64,000 bases of DNA. It comes from Propionispira arboris. Its GTDB lineage: Bacteria; Bacillota; Negativicutes; Selenomonadales; Selenomonadaceae. Below, piece by piece: positions 35,840-45,687 of the stretch. Where the stretch lies: assembly GCF_900109225.1 (NCBI RefSeq), contig NZ_FNZK01000005.1, positions 1-64,000 on the forward strand, written 5' to 3'. Position numbers and translations under genes: made by a program. Position 1 is the stretch's first letter; every line of letters starts with the position of its first letter. The notes under the pieces are model-generated. The model had not been told where the DNA came from. It saw nothing but the letters and a program-made list of their open reading frames with translations, and ran no database searches.

Positions 35840-36850
35840 ATGATTATTGTGATGAGTCCAGAGGCTACTGAGGTGAATATTAAGAAGGTACAGGATAAAA
35901 TTGTCAGTGTAGGTCTAAAGTGTCATCTTTCACAAGGAGCATCGAGAATGATTATTGGCGTTATTGGTGATAAAAAAATTATTTCAGGATTACAGATGAA
36001 AGCGTTTGACGGGGTAGAAAAAACGGTGGCAATCACAGAAAAATATAAATTGGTAAGTCGCGAATTTAAACACGAAGATACGATTGTAAATATTGATGGC
36101 GTACTTGTTGGCGGCGGTCATTTAGGGATTATGGCCGGACCTTGTGCAGTAGAAAGTATGGAACAGCTTCAAGAATCCGCACAAGCTGTTAAGGCGGCAG
36201 GCGCACAATTCTTGCGGGGTGGTGCTTTTAAACCGCGGACATCACCATATGATTTCCAAGGTTTTGCTGAAAAGGGACTGCAAATGCTTAAAACTGTTGG
36301 CGAAAAAACAGGGCTGAAGATTGTTACCGAAATTGTCGATGTCAATGCGATTGATATGCATTGTGCTTATGCTGATGTATTACAGGTTGGAGCTCGTAAT
36401 ATGCAAAACTTTGAACTTTTGAAAGTAGTGGGAAAATCCAAAAAACCTGTGCTTTTAAAACGGGGAATGTCAGCAACCATCAGTGAATGGCTTAATGCGG
36501 CAGAATATATTCTCAGTGAAGGCAATTACAATGTTATTTTGTGTGAACGCGGTATTCGGACTTATGAAACTTTTACACGCAATACGCTTGATTTAAGTGC
36601 CGTTGCTGCTGTAAAAGAATTGTCTCACTTGCCGATCATTGTAGATCCAAGCCATGGTACTGGTCGCTGGCAGATGGTTCGCCCGATGGCGAGAGCGGCC
36701 ATTGCAGCAGGGGCAGATGGTCTTATGATTGAAGTACACCCACATCCGGAAGTTGCTCTGAGTGATGGTGATCAGTCGTTGACACCAGAGAATTTTGATG
36801 TTGTAATGAAGGAAGTTTCTCAAATTGCTGCGATGATGGGGAAAAAATGA
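35840..36850 (+). CDS. aroF: 3-deoxy-7-phosphoheptulonate synthase (DAHP synthase, AroA-I-beta)
   Basis: The 336-aa enzyme joins PEP and erythrose-4-phosphate at the entry to aromatic amino-acid synthesis. An N-terminal ferredoxin-like domain (about 1-70), which binds aromatic amino acids as feedback signal in relatives such as the Thermotoga enzyme, precedes the barrel. The barrel carries [26 protein letters not shown] and DPSHGTG motifs. AGGAGG precedes the ATG at 35840; an upstream in-frame start overlaps the T-box terminator. Confidence 0.96.
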   Translation: MIIVMSPEATEVNIKKVQDKIVSVGLKCHLSQGASRMIIGVIGDKKIISGLQMKAFDGVEKTVAITEKYKLVSREFKHEDTIVNIDGVLVGGGHLGIMAGPCAVESMEQLQESAQAVKAAGAQFLRGGAFKPRTSPYDFQGFAEKGLQMLKTVGEKTGLKIVTEIVDVNAIDMHCAYADVLQVGARNMQNFELLKVVGKSKKPVLLKRGMSATISEWLNAAEYILSEGNYNVILCERGIRTYETFTRNTLDLSAVAAVKELSHLPIIVDPSHGTGRWQMVRPMARAAIAAGADGLMIEVHPHPEVALSDGDQSLTPENFDVVMKEVSQIAAMMGKK

Positions 36851-36851
36851 A

Positions 36852-37739
36852 ATGAATAAATTGAATCTCGCAATTATCGGTGTAGGTTTAATTGGTGGAT
36901 CTTTGGGTTTGGCATTAAAAGAGAAGTTGCAGGATCAGATTTATATTAGAGGTTTATCACGGACTGAACATTCGATGAAACTCGCCCTTCAATATGGGGC
37001 GGTTGATATGGTGTCCGATAATATTGAAGCAGTGGTAAAAGATGCAGATATTGTATTTATGAGTACACCTGTATTGCAAATTGTACCTATGATCGAAAAG
37101 ATTTTACCTTTTTTAAAACCAGGAACGATTATTACAGATGCGGGAAGTACAAAACAATATATCTGGAATCATTTGAAAAATATTCTTCCAAATGAGATTT
37201 ATTATGTGGCAGGTCATCCGATGACGGGAAAAGAGCGTAGTGGTGTAGAAGCTGCAGATTCACAGCTTTTCCTTAAAAAGTGTTATGTGATTGTAAAAGA
37301 TACAGGAGCACCACAAGCGGCTATTACGAAGATTTGTGATTTACTAGCGCTTACGGGAGCGAATATCACGACCGTTGATATAGCTATGCACGATCGCTGC
37401 GCATCGGTGATCAGCCATGTGCCTCATGTAACGGCTGCTGCTTTAGTTACTTTACTTAACCGCAGCCAGGGGGATATGGAGTCGTGTATCAAGCTCGCCG
37501 GAGGCGGTTTTAAAGATACGACGAGGATTGCTTCATCGAATTCTGATATGTGGGCCGATATTTGTATGTCTAACCCCGAACCGATTATTGCAAACTTACA
37601 GGAATTGAAGAGAATTATTGACGAAGTGATTGTTGATATTGATACACGTGATCGGCAGAAAGTTTATGATTATTTTGCTGCTGCCAAAAATCGTCGTGAT
37701 ACAATTTTGGATCAAACACAGGATTTATTTGAAATATGA
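36852..37739 (+). CDS. tyrA: prephenate dehydrogenase
   Basis: The 295-aa NAD(P)-dependent enzyme oxidises prephenate to 4-hydroxyphenylpyruvate, the tyrosine branch step. The dinucleotide loop is IIGVGLIGGSLG; the catalytic His and substrate residues lie in GHPMTGKERSG and DRCASVISHVPH. There is no C-terminal ACT domain, so feedback may rest on the T-box and on AroF. The start lies 1 nt after the aroF stop. Confidence 0.96.
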   Translation: MNKLNLAIIGVGLIGGSLGLALKEKLQDQIYIRGLSRTEHSMKLALQYGAVDMVSDNIEAVVKDADIVFMSTPVLQIVPMIEKILPFLKPGTIITDAGSTKQYIWNHLKNILPNEIYYVAGHPMTGKERSGVEAADSQLFLKKCYVIVKDTGAPQAAITKICDLLALTGANITTVDIAMHDRCASVISHVPHVTAAALVTLLNRSQGDMESCIKLAGGGFKDTTRIASSNSDMWADICMSNPEPIIANLQELKRIIDEVIVDIDTRDRQKVYDYFAAAKNRRDTILDQTQDLFEI

Positions 37740-37743
37740 TATA

Positions 37744-37784
37744 AAAAAAGATGATTTCATAAAGCGGAAATCATCTTTTTTTAT
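37744..37784 (+). terminator. terminator after tyrA
   Basis: AAAAAAAGATGATTTC pairs with a near-perfect complement around ATAAAGC and ends in TTTTTTT. Confidence 0.8.
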
Positions 37785-37910
37785 TGCATGAATACAAATT
37801 AAAAAAATTCGGTAAAAAAGTAAAGAGATGCCTATTATAATACGCGGTAATTCATTGTATCTCAAGGAAGAATGAATTATAATTGATTTTGAAAAGAGTC
37901 GAAAGGGGTT

Positions 37911-38387
37911 ATGTTCGTGGTCAAAGTATATGTAGAAGATATTGTAGGTAAATTAGAAAAAATAGATATGTGGAAAATCTATTTGAATATAAAGACTGGT
38001 TCCTTCGTTGAGTTTCAAGATGATTATAATGGGGCAGAGGATATTTTTGCGGATGATACACATATAGACGAAGCCGCTCTGGAAAATGTATTTGCAATTG
38101 AGGACAATTGGGAAGAATATGTGCCACTGCCATCACCGTATGATATGGATGAACATACGATTATGAAAAGCTTTACTGAGCAGCTGGATGATCCCGACAG
38201 TCGACTGGATCTTTTGACAGCACTGTCGGGAAATGGTGCTTTACAGCGATTTAAAAATACCGTGCGGGATTTTGGTTTAAGCGAAGAATGGCAAAACTAT
38301 CGTAATCATGCTTTGCGGCAGATTGCGGAAATTTGGTGCGAAGAAAACCAGATTCCATACCAGTATAAAATAAAAACGGAAGAGTAA
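37911..38387 (+). CDS. UPF0158 family protein
   Basis: A 158-aa acidic protein matching the UPF0158 pattern: IMKSFTEQLDD, then LSGNGALQRFKNTVRDFGL, then W..Y..HAL..IAEIWCEEN. The family is cytoplasmic and of unknown function. AAAGGGG is only two bases before the ATG, so the GTG six bases further on (37917, spacing 8) may be the real start. Confidence 0.8.
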   Translation: MFVVKVYVEDIVGKLEKIDMWKIYLNIKTGSFVEFQDDYNGAEDIFADDTHIDEAALENVFAIEDNWEEYVPLPSPYDMDEHTIMKSFTEQLDDPDSRLDLLTALSGNGALQRFKNTVRDFGLSEEWQNYRNHALRQIAEIWCEENQIPYQYKIKTEE

Positions 38388-38470
38388 ATATATGCATTTT
38401 AGAAGGGCTTTTTTTGATTGTTGGAGCGGAGATTGTAATTATTTTAAAATTTTGTTAAAATATAAGAAGA

Positions 38471-38496
38471 TTACTTTATTACATACGATAAAGTAA
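38471..38496. promoter_or_regulatory. inverted repeat, possible operator of the BI-1 gene
   Basis: TTACTTTAT (38471-38479) and ATAAAGTAA (38488-38496) are exact inverted copies 8 nt apart, about 30 nt before the start codon. The stem is AT-rich without a T-run, so an operator is likelier than a terminator. Confidence 0.4.
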
Positions 38497-38527
38497 CGTA
38501 AGTTATAAAACAAAAGGTGGTTTTAAT

Positions 38528-39256
38528 TTGTCAAATCCAGCATTTCGTGTGATGGAAAGAGAAAGTAGTGTTTCTTATGAAGAAACAGCAACATTAAACG
38601 GGACAATCAAGAAAACAATTGGTCTATTTGGAGTGACAATTGTTTCTGCAATAGCGACTGGAATGTTTTTGCCAAGTGTGGTTTCATCGTTGTATCCAGT
38701 TATGATTATGGCAATGATCGTAGCAGCAATTCTTGCTGTCGTGACTTGCTTTAAGCCGAATATTGCAGAGTACACAACTCCAGGGTATGCTGTTTTTGAA
38801 GGTGTAACACTCGGGGTGATATCACTTGCTTTTGAACATATGTATGCCGGTATTGTTGCGATTGCTGTTGCAACTACGTTTGCTGTTATGGGCGTAATGT
38901 TATTTTTATGGCAGCAGAGAATTATTGTTGTGACAGAAAAAGTCAGATCGATTATTATCAGTTTAACAATGGGAGTAGCAGCACTTTATATCATCAATAT
39001 GATTGCTTCGATGTTTTGGACATCCTTCTTACCGCGCAGCGGTGTGGTTGGCATTGGTATTGCTGTTGTTATTGCAGCTGTGGCAGCCTTTAATTTTCTG
39101 TTGGATTTTGATAACATTGAGCAGTCCGTAAAGCAGGGCATGCCGAAATACATGGAATATTTCAATGCGTTTAGTTTGCTGCTTACCTTAGTATGGCTCT
39201 ATCTTGAAATCCTGCGTATCATTCAAATGGTCATGTCTTTTGGAAAGGATGACTAA
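38528..39256 (+). CDS. Bax inhibitor-1/YccA family membrane protein
   Basis: The 242-aa protein has seven hydrophobic helices after a ~30-residue cytoplasmic N-terminus and contains the family segment YAVFEGVTLGVIS. BI-1 proteins are membrane pores or regulators; bacterial members are linked to calcium leak (YetJ) or protease control (YccA). The TTG start has AGGTGG upstream. An inverted repeat lies in the leader. Confidence 0.88.
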   Translation: MSNPAFRVMERESSVSYEETATLNGTIKKTIGLFGVTIVSAIATGMFLPSVVSSLYPVMIMAMIVAAILAVVTCFKPNIAEYTTPGYAVFEGVTLGVISLAFEHMYAGIVAIAVATTFAVMGVMLFLWQQRIIVVTEKVRSIIISLTMGVAALYIINMIASMFWTSFLPRSGVVGIGIAVVIAAVAAFNFLLDFDNIEQSVKQGMPKYMEYFNAFSLLLTLVWLYLEILRIIQMVMSFGKDD

Positions 39257-39257
39257 C

Positions 39258-39307
39258 AAATATAAAAAAACGTCGACACCATATGGTGTCGACGTTTTTT
39301 TATATTT
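39258..39307. terminator. 50-bp perfect loopless palindrome, bidirectional terminator
   Basis: The two 25-bp halves are exact reverse complements with no loop; the centre is CCATATGG and the outer parts are A- and T-runs. It ends both the BI-1 gene and the convergent GDSL gene. It also creates mirror reading frames on both strands that should not be called genes. Confidence 0.85.
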
Positions 39308-39308
39308 A

Positions 39309-40919
39309 TTAATGGCGGAAAAGATCTTTATGGGCATTGACGATCTGTGCCATGAGCTGTTTCCCTTTGATATCGGGATGCAGTCCATCTGTAGCATATT
39401 GTGTTGCCATAAAGCCTTGATTATCATAAAAATAAGGTTCGAGGTCAATGTAATAAGGTTGTTTGCGAATAAATGCATTGACTTGGGTCATGTCTTCACG
39501 CCAGTCATCCGCTGTTTCTGTATTAAATGCCTGCATTATATTCGTTGGGTTAATAGGCATTAGTGTCAGAAAAATAGGACGAATATCGTTGGCTTCACAT
39601 TTCATACGGATTGTTATGATATCGTGGATTATGGTGCTGGCAGGCGTTCCGGCACGAATGCTGTTGGACCCACATAAGATGATTAAATTCCTGGGGCGAT
39701 ACGGCAGCACATCTGTATCAAAACGTTCAGCAGTCGTGGTTGATGTGTCACCGCTGCGCCCGAGGTTTAGCGCGGGGAAATCAAGATAAGACTGATAACT
39801 GTATTCTAGATTTGCCGGTGAATAAGAGAGTGCTCCACCGCCGTGGGTGATACTGTCACCAAAGGTAGCATAATCAACACGCAGTGGAGATTTTGCTACG
39901 GTAAACTGTTCTGAGTCTGAATAAACACCGATGGTATTTCCGTTTGAGTCAAGTGCTCTTACGCGCCAGTAATAAAGTCCTGGAGCCATACGAGGGTACT
40001 CATCATAACAGTCAGAAGCATCTTCCGCTATTTTACTCCAGATTCGGTGCGAAGAAGGTTCAGTGTTATTTTCTTCCTCTGGCGGTGTATTTAAAAGTTC
40101 GACTTCATATTTTGATATATTATGGAGTGGAATCCAATTATAGACAGGATAAAGTGGTTGCGCGAAATCAGGCATACGGTCAAAGTTATTAATGATAGGT
40201 TTTTGAACGAGCGGTGCATGAATGTCCATATGGATTTCCTCTGCATTCGAAAAAACGCCGACAGGATTCCCGACAAAATCTAAAGCACGTACTCGCCAAA
40301 AAAGTTTTTGGTAGGCAAATTCTTTCAGGTCGGCTTGCCAGCCGTTAGTGAAGACCGATCGTGTGCTAAACAGGCTGTACTGGCTGGATAAAACGATACC
40401 GTTTGGGTTTTCGGGTGGGTGAGATAATAGTTCTAGCTCATAATAAACACCACCAGGTACCGTATGCCAAATTAAAAATGGCATTGTATTTGCCGGGTTT
40501 GTTATATCATAATGAGAAATCAAAGCTGGCACAAAAGGGGTATCATCAGAAGATTGTGTAGTAATTATTTTGGAGGGTTTTCCTACGGTTTTGAACATCC
40601 CATGACCTGATATGCGATAATAGGTTGGTACCCCAGTCGAAGGTGTTTTAAAGCTGTTTTTAAAGGTATATTCTTTTTTTAATAGATGATATTGTTCGTG
40701 GTCGATGGATGGGTCTGGATTTTTTGTTAATATTTCGACCTCATAATAACAAGGATAAGGAAGGCGCTGCCAAGCTAATGTGCCGCTTTCACCATCTTCA
40801 TTTATTAAAACTTCAGGTTGTAATTCTTTGAGTGAAAGTACATCGGTTGATTCGGTAAAAAAAATGCAAAGCAAGGTCATATATAAAATTGTACACGAAA
40901 AAGCAATAAATTTATTCAT
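39309..40919 (-). CDS. exported SGNH/GDSL hydrolase with Ig/FN3-like repeats
   Basis: The 536-aa protein begins with a hydrophobic signal or anchor (IAFSCTILYMTLLCIFF). Three beta-rich repeats follow (about 35-130, 135-235 and 240-345), the last two sharing a YYELELL or KYEVELL strand and a WRVRALD..GN..GV.S unit. The C-terminal ~190 residues are an SGNH hydrolase: nucleophile in FGDSITHGG, the Asn block in LCGSNSIRAG and the Asp-His pair in TDGLHPDIKG. It probably deacetylates a surface glycan, but the substrate is not known. Confidence 0.85.
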   Translation of the reverse strand: MNKFIAFSCTILYMTLLCIFFTESTDVLSLKELQPEVLINEDGESGTLAWQRLPYPCYYEVEILTKNPDPSIDHEQYHLLKKEYTFKNSFKTPSTGVPTYYRISGHGMFKTVGKPSKIITTQSSDDTPFVPALISHYDITNPANTMPFLIWHTVPGGVYYELELLSHPPENPNGIVLSSQYSLFSTRSVFTNGWQADLKEFAYQKLFWRVRALDFVGNPVGVFSNAEEIHMDIHAPLVQKPIINNFDRMPDFAQPLYPVYNWIPLHNISKYEVELLNTPPEEENNTEPSSHRIWSKIAEDASDCYDEYPRMAPGLYYWRVRALDSNGNTIGVYSDSEQFTVAKSPLRVDYATFGDSITHGGGALSYSPANLEYSYQSYLDFPALNLGRSGDTSTTTAERFDTDVLPYRPRNLIILCGSNSIRAGTPASTIIHDIITIRMKCEANDIRPIFLTLMPINPTNIMQAFNTETADDWREDMTQVNAFIRKQPYYIDLEPYFYDNQGFMATQYATDGLHPDIKGKQLMAQIVNAHKDLFRH

Positions 40920-41053
40920 AAGGACTCCTCTAAATATGTTACTATAATGTAAGAATGATAAACATTAGTATAACACGTTTTTCTATAGTAGAAATGAAAA
41001 CTATAAATTTAAATCGTTTCATTCTATAAATAGCAAGGAGATAGGTGATATTT

Positions 41054-41587
41054 ATGAAAACACAAACAGGTTTATTGATTGTCCATACAGGAAATGGAAA
41101 AGGTAAGACTACGGCAGCTTTAGGGCTGGCTGTACGAGCCTGGGGACAAGGATTGAAGATCTTGATTTTACAGTTTATAAAAGGGGGCTGGAAGTATGGT
41201 GAATTAAAAGCATTGGAAAAATTTTCGCCGGAGCTTGAAATTCGTCCGATGGGTGAAGGGTTTACACAAAAAGCGAATAATGAGGAAAAAGAACAGCATC
41301 GTGCTGCAGCTCAAGCTACTTTAGCTGCAGCAAAAACTGCTATTCAATCTGGTGCATGGGATATGGTTATTCTTGATGAAATTAATTATGCTGTAAAGTT
41401 TGACTTGATCGATCTTGAAGATGTGATTGCTATGCTTGATTGTAAACCAGAGTCATTGCATCTTGTCCTTACCGGACGCGATGCGAGACAAGAAATTATG
41501 GATCGAGCGGATTTAGTGACAGAGATGAAAGAAATAAAACATCCTTATCAACAAGGTATAAAAGCACAAGCTGGTATTGAGTTTTGA
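41054..41587 (+). CDS. cobO: cob(I)alamin adenosyltransferase (CobA/CobO/BtuR type)
   Basis: The 177-aa enzyme attaches the adenosyl group to reduced corrinoids to make coenzyme B12. The P-loop is TGNGKGKTTAALG, the second strand ends LILQFIKGGW and the Walker B-like segment is MVILDEINYA. Coenzyme B12 would serve methylmalonyl-CoA mutase in propionate formation. The ATG at 41054 follows AAGGAG and AGGTGAT; a GTG nine bases upstream is possible. Confidence 0.95.
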   Translation: MKTQTGLLIVHTGNGKGKTTAALGLAVRAWGQGLKILILQFIKGGWKYGELKALEKFSPELEIRPMGEGFTQKANNEEKEQHRAAAQATLAAAKTAIQSGAWDMVILDEINYAVKFDLIDLEDVIAMLDCKPESLHLVLTGRDARQEIMDRADLVTEMKEIKHPYQQGIKAQAGIEF

Positions 41588-41753
41588 TAATATAATATTA
41601 TATAAAACTTCACAATTTCTTGCAGGATTCTTTTTCTTTTTATTGAATAGAATATATTTAAGGTATAATTGTAACTTTATATGTATAGATTATATCAATA
41701 TGTATACTCCGAGAAGACAAATCGGATTTTAAGAACAGGTGGGATTTTTAACT

Positions 41754-43406
41754 ATGAAAAGTGATATTGTAAAAAAAGGTCCAACGCGCTCAGCGCATAG
41801 ATCTTTGTTCTATGCCATGGGGTATGGTCCGGAAGATTTAGATAAACCGCTGATTGGGGTTGTGAATTCATTTAATGAAATCATTCCAGGACACATCCAT
41901 TTGCGCACGATAGCCGAAGCTGTAAAGCTTGGTGTGGCAGCAGCTGGCGGGACGGCATTGGAGTTTCCTTCCATTGCCGTTTGTGATGGTATTGCGATGG
42001 GGCATGAAGGTATGAAGTTTTCGCTGGCGAGCCGGGAACTGATTGCTGATTCAATTGAAGCTGTTGCTACGGCTCATGGCTTTGATGGCTTAGTTATGAT
42101 TCCAAACTGTGATAAAGTCGTACCGGGAATGCTTATGGCAGCGGCGAGACTTAATATTCCTGCTGTGGTAGTTAGCGGAGGGCCTATGCTCGCAGGAAGA
42201 CATCATGGCAAAGATGTGAGTGTAAGCAGCACCTTTGAAGCTGCTGGTAAGTTTACAGCCGGCAAAATGACAGCGGATGAAATGGAAGACTTAGAAAAGC
42301 ATGCCTGTCCGAGTTGTGGTTCTTGTGCTGGTTTATTTACGGCGAATACAATGAATTCTTTGACGGAAGTTTTGGGTATGGGACTTCCTGGTAATGGGAC
42401 GATTCCAGCAGCTTATTTTGGTGAACGAAGACTGTTGGCAAAACGGGCCGGGCAGGTTATATTGGATCTTGTAAAAAGAGATATTAAACCGCGTGATATT
42501 TTAACAAAAAAAGCGTTTGAAAATGCCATTACCGTAGATATGGGGATTGGTGGTTCATCAAATACAGTGCTGCATTTGATTGCGATAGCTTATGAAGCCG
42601 GGGTTACTTTACTTCCACCGGTTTTTGATGAAATTAGTGCTAGAACGCCTTATATAACAAAACTCAGTCCTGGCGGCAGTCATCATATGCAAGACTTGAA
42701 TGAAGCAGGCGGTTTATCAGCGGTTATGCATGAATTGGCAAAGAAAAATTTATTGCATCTTGATGCACTTACCGTTACAGGAACCTTGGGTGATCGCATT
42801 GCTCGTGCTGAAATTGAACGCCCTGATGTTATTAAATCAGTGGATGCGCCTTATCGTAAAACTGGCGGTATTGCAATTTTAAAAGGAAACTTAGCACCGG
42901 ATTATGCAGTGGTAAAGGCAAGTGCTGTAACCGAAGATATGCTTGTTTTTAAAGGTAGTGCGAAAGTTTATAATTCTGAAGAAGCCGCAATTGAAGCAAT
43001 TGTGGGCGGTGAAATTAAGGATGGTCATGTTGTAGTAATTCGTTATGAAGGTCCGGAGGGTGGCCCGGGAATGCGCGAAATGCTTAATCCAACAGCGATT
43101 ATAACCGGAATGGGGCTTAAAGTAGCTCTCCTTACCGATGGCCGTTTCAGTGGAGCAACGCGGGGTGCCTGTATAGGTCATGTTTCGCCGGAAGCTATGG
43201 CTGGTGGTCCGATTGCATTCATTCAAGATGGTGATATAATTGATATCGACATTCCAAACCGTAAACTTGATCTGGTTATCAGTGATGCTGAAATGGAAAA
43301 GCGTAAACAAAATTGGGTTAAACCAGAAGCGAAAATTAAAACAGGTTATTTATCTCGCTATGCACGTCTTACAACATCGGCGAGTATGGGAGCCGTTCTT
43401 AAATAA
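41754..43406 (+). CDS. ilvD: dihydroxy-acid dehydratase
   Basis: The 550-aa Fe-S enzyme dehydrates dihydroxy-isovalerate and dihydroxy-methylvalerate in valine and isoleucine synthesis. Cluster cysteines lie in PNCDK and CPSCGSCAG, substrate and Mg sites in GHIHL and LTDGRFSG. Length is normal. ilv and leu partners are absent here. The ATG at 41754 is the conserved start (MKSDIVKKG). The 166-nt upstream gap shows TATAAT at 41664-41669 but no T-box. Confidence 0.96.
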   Translation: MKSDIVKKGPTRSAHRSLFYAMGYGPEDLDKPLIGVVNSFNEIIPGHIHLRTIAEAVKLGVAAAGGTALEFPSIAVCDGIAMGHEGMKFSLASRELIADSIEAVATAHGFDGLVMIPNCDKVVPGMLMAAARLNIPAVVVSGGPMLAGRHHGKDVSVSSTFEAAGKFTAGKMTADEMEDLEKHACPSCGSCAGLFTANTMNSLTEVLGMGLPGNGTIPAAYFGERRLLAKRAGQVILDLVKRDIKPRDILTKKAFENAITVDMGIGGSSNTVLHLIAIAYEAGVTLLPPVFDEISARTPYITKLSPGGSHHMQDLNEAGGLSAVMHELAKKNLLHLDALTVTGTLGDRIARAEIERPDVIKSVDAPYRKTGGIAILKGNLAPDYAVVKASAVTEDMLVFKGSAKVYNSEEAAIEAIVGGEIKDGHVVVIRYEGPEGGPGMREMLNPTAIITGMGLKVALLTDGRFSGATRGACIGHVSPEAMAGGPIAFIQDGDIIDIDIPNRKLDLVISDAEMEKRKQNWVKPEAKIKTGYLSRYARLTTSASMGAVLK

Positions 43407-43419
43407 GATAAAAGAGAAG

Positions 43420-43464
43420 AGAAACTGCCACGAAATGCAAAATCTATTTCGTGGCAGTTTTTTA
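43420..43464 (+). terminator. terminator after ilvD
   Basis: AAACTGCCACGAAAT pairs with its exact complement around GCAAAATCT and ends in TTTTTT. Confidence 0.85.
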
Positions 43465-43559
43465 TTGTTTTTCAATTGACAATTAGGTTATAATATATAA
43501 GTTATTATATATGAATATAAACTTTGTTTGATAAATAAAAATTTAGAGGTGTCTTGTAA

Positions 43560-44042
43560 GTGCATATTGTTTTAATTGAACCAGAAATTCCTGGAAATAC
43601 AGGAAATATTGCTCGCCTTTGTGCAGCAACGAATCTTGAGTTGCATTTAGTAAAACCACTTGGCTTTTCAACGGATGATAAATATTTGAAAAGAGCCGGG
43701 TTGGATTATTGGAATTTAGTCACGATTCATTATCATGAGAATTTTGCGGAAGTTCTTGATTTGTATAAAGATCATACATTTTATTATAATACAACAAAAG
43801 CACCGCATTCCTATACCGAAGCGAAATTTGGCCCAAAAGATATGCTGGTTTTTGGTAAGGAAACAGCGGGGATTCCGGAAACAATATTAAAAGAAAACTG
43901 GGAACAGTGTATTCGAATTCCGATGGTTAAAGATGCACGGTCGCTCAATTTATCAAATTCTGTGGCGATTGTGGCCTATGAAGCGCTGCGTCAGCAGAAT
44001 TTTGATCATTTAAAACAAATGGGTTTCGATCATTTAGACTAA
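43560..44042 (+). CDS. trmL: tRNA (cytidine(34)-2'-O)-methyltransferase
   Basis: The 160-aa SPOUT enzyme methylates the wobble base ribose of tRNA-Leu isoacceptors. The knot motifs are present: EPEIPGNTGNIARLCAAT, then FGKETAGIPE, then PMVKDARSLNLSNSVAI. The length is that of the minimal family. The start is GTG with GAGGTG upstream. murB follows by 24 nt, probably in the same transcript. Confidence 0.95.
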   Translation: MHIVLIEPEIPGNTGNIARLCAATNLELHLVKPLGFSTDDKYLKRAGLDYWNLVTIHYHENFAEVLDLYKDHTFYYNTTKAPHSYTEAKFGPKDMLVFGKETAGIPETILKENWEQCIRIPMVKDARSLNLSNSVAIVAYEALRQQNFDHLKQMGFDHLD

Positions 44043-44066
44043 TTTTAGATAAGGAATGACTTTATT

Positions 44067-44984
44067 TTGCAAAATAAGAATGCATTTATAGCAGAGCTAA
44101 AAAAGATATTATCGGAGCCACAAGTTATGCTTGATGAACCGATGAAAAATCATACGACCTTTAAAATTGGCGGCCCGGCAGATTGTCTTATTTTTCCATC
44201 ATCCTTAGAAGAAGTTATGATGGTGTTCAAACTTATCCGAACCTTTGAAATGCCTGTTACTGTGATTGGAAACGGATCTAATGTTTTGGTCCTTGATAAG
44301 GGTGTCCGTGGTGTAGTCGTGAAGTTCAATTCGAATCTTTCTTATATCAGGCAGGGAAAAAATCATATTTTTGCCGGTGCGGGTGCGTTATTGAAAGATG
44401 TTTCTTTTTACGCGGCAGAACATGGCTTAACTGGTATGGAATTTGCAGTAGGAATTCCTGGAAGCATTGGTGGCGCAGTATTTATGAATGCCGGTGCTTA
44501 TGATGGTGAAATCAAAAGTATTGTACATGCTATTACAGCTGTGAGTTTGGCTGGTGATATGATCCATTATTCGAAAGCTGAATTGCAATTTGGCTATCGG
44601 CATAGTATTTTTCAGGATAATCAGCAAATGATTTGTGAGGTAGAGTTTGCTCTGGCTGAAGGGCGGCTAAATGAAATCAATGATAAGATGGGGGAGTTGA
44701 CGAAACGCCGCGAAAGCAAGCAGCCACTTGAAATGCCAAGTGCTGGCAGCACATTTAAGCGACCACAGGGATATTTTGCGGGAACCTTGATTGAGCAGAG
44801 CGGTCTTAAAGGGTTTAAAGTCGGTGGAGCCCAGATTTCATTGAAACATGCGGGCTTTGTCGTGAATGCGGGGGGGGCAACCGCCAAAGATGTTTTGGAC
44901 TTGATTAAAGAAGTACAAGATCGTGTTTTTGAAAAACATGGCGTAAAATTATATCCTGAAGTTCGTATGATTGGTGAACAATAA
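44067..44984 (+). CDS. murB: UDP-N-acetylenolpyruvoylglucosamine reductase
   Basis: The 305-aa FAD enzyme forms UDP-N-acetylmuramic acid in cell-wall synthesis. FAD-binding segments are VTVIGNGSNVLV and GIPGSIGGAVFMNAGAY; the catalytic Ser lies in SAGSTFKRP and the Glu in KLYPEVRMIG. It is the shorter type II class. The start is TTG with AAGGA upstream; the first ATG nearby is out of frame. Confidence 0.96.
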   Translation: MQNKNAFIAELKKILSEPQVMLDEPMKNHTTFKIGGPADCLIFPSSLEEVMMVFKLIRTFEMPVTVIGNGSNVLVLDKGVRGVVVKFNSNLSYIRQGKNHIFAGAGALLKDVSFYAAEHGLTGMEFAVGIPGSIGGAVFMNAGAYDGEIKSIVHAITAVSLAGDMIHYSKAELQFGYRHSIFQDNQQMICEVEFALAEGRLNEINDKMGELTKRRESKQPLEMPSAGSTFKRPQGYFAGTLIEQSGLKGFKVGGAQISLKHAGFVVNAGGATAKDVLDLIKEVQDRVFEKHGVKLYPEVRMIGEQ

Positions 44985-45023
44985 AGTGCAAAAAGAGGAT
45001 TGAATCTGCAATAAAATCATTAA

Positions 45024-45064
45024 GGTAACCTATATAAGTTGAAAAATTTATATAGGTTATTTGG
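45024..45064 (+). terminator. terminator after murB, sister of the post-tRNA hairpin
   Basis: AACCTATATAAGTT-GAAA-AATTTATATAGGTT (45027-45058 in total) forms a 14-bp stem with one wobble and a GNRA-type loop. It differs from the hairpin at 707-738 mainly by paired changes. Confidence 0.7.
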
Positions 45065-45105
45065 TATACAAATTTGTGATGCTAAAGGAGAAGGGATTTG
45101 AACAT

Positions 45106-45687
45106 ATGTTGAAAATAGGTATTCTTATTTATCAAAATGTTGCTGAAATGGATTTTGTTGGTCCATTGGAAGTGCTCAGTGATGTGAATAAATTACAAGA
45201 AAATAGTACGGAAGTATATCTTGTTGCGCAGACAAAAGATGTTATAAAAGCTTTTAATGGTATGATGATTTTGCCGGCGTATGATTTTTCATCGGTTCCT
45301 GATTTAGACGTATTGGTTGTTCCTGGCGGAAAAGGGCGAATAACAGAAATGTATAATCCTCTTATGCGGGAATTTATTCTTCGGCAGGAAAAATGTGCGA
45401 AATATATCACTTCAGTCTGTACAGGTGCTTTTATTTTGGCAGAGGCAGGTTTGTTAAATGGGAAAAAGGCCACAACGTTTCATCATGCTTTAAAAGAATT
45501 AGATGTTTATCCTGAAATTAGCGTAGAAACGAAAAAAGTAGTTGATGCTGGTCGGATTATCACCGCAGCGGGAGTTACTTCAGGGTTGGAACTGGGCTTT
45601 TATTTGTTAAAAATATTGTTTGATGAGCAACTGGCAAAAGAAGTGGCGAGCTTTATGGAGTATGAGGTGGATGTGGATAAACTATAG
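45106..45687 (+). CDS. DJ-1/PfpI family protein (GATase1-like)
   Basis: The 193-aa protein has the flavodoxin-like DJ-1 fold. The N-terminus IGILIYQNVAEMDFVGPLEVL and the nucleophile elbow SVCTGAFILAEAG (Cys105), followed by ATTFHHAL, place it in the isonitrile-hydratase/GlxA-like branch. That branch lacks the AraC-type DNA-binding domain here. The substrate is unknown. AAGGG precedes the ATG used. Confidence 0.87.
   Translation: MLKIGILIYQNVAEMDFVGPLEVLSDVNKLQENSTEVYLVAQTKDVIKAFNGMMILPAYDFSSVPDLDVLVVPGGKGRITEMYNPLMREFILRQEKCAKYITSVCTGAFILAEAGLLNGKKATTFHHALKELDVYPEISVETKKVVDAGRIITAAGVTSGLELGFYLLKILFDEQLAKEVASFMEYEVDVDKL

Noticed and set aside
39188-39563. Overlapping frames on both strands with the same peptide YKKTSTPYGVDVF
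   Set aside because: They arise because both read through the perfect palindrome at 39258-39307; neither has a start site or family match.
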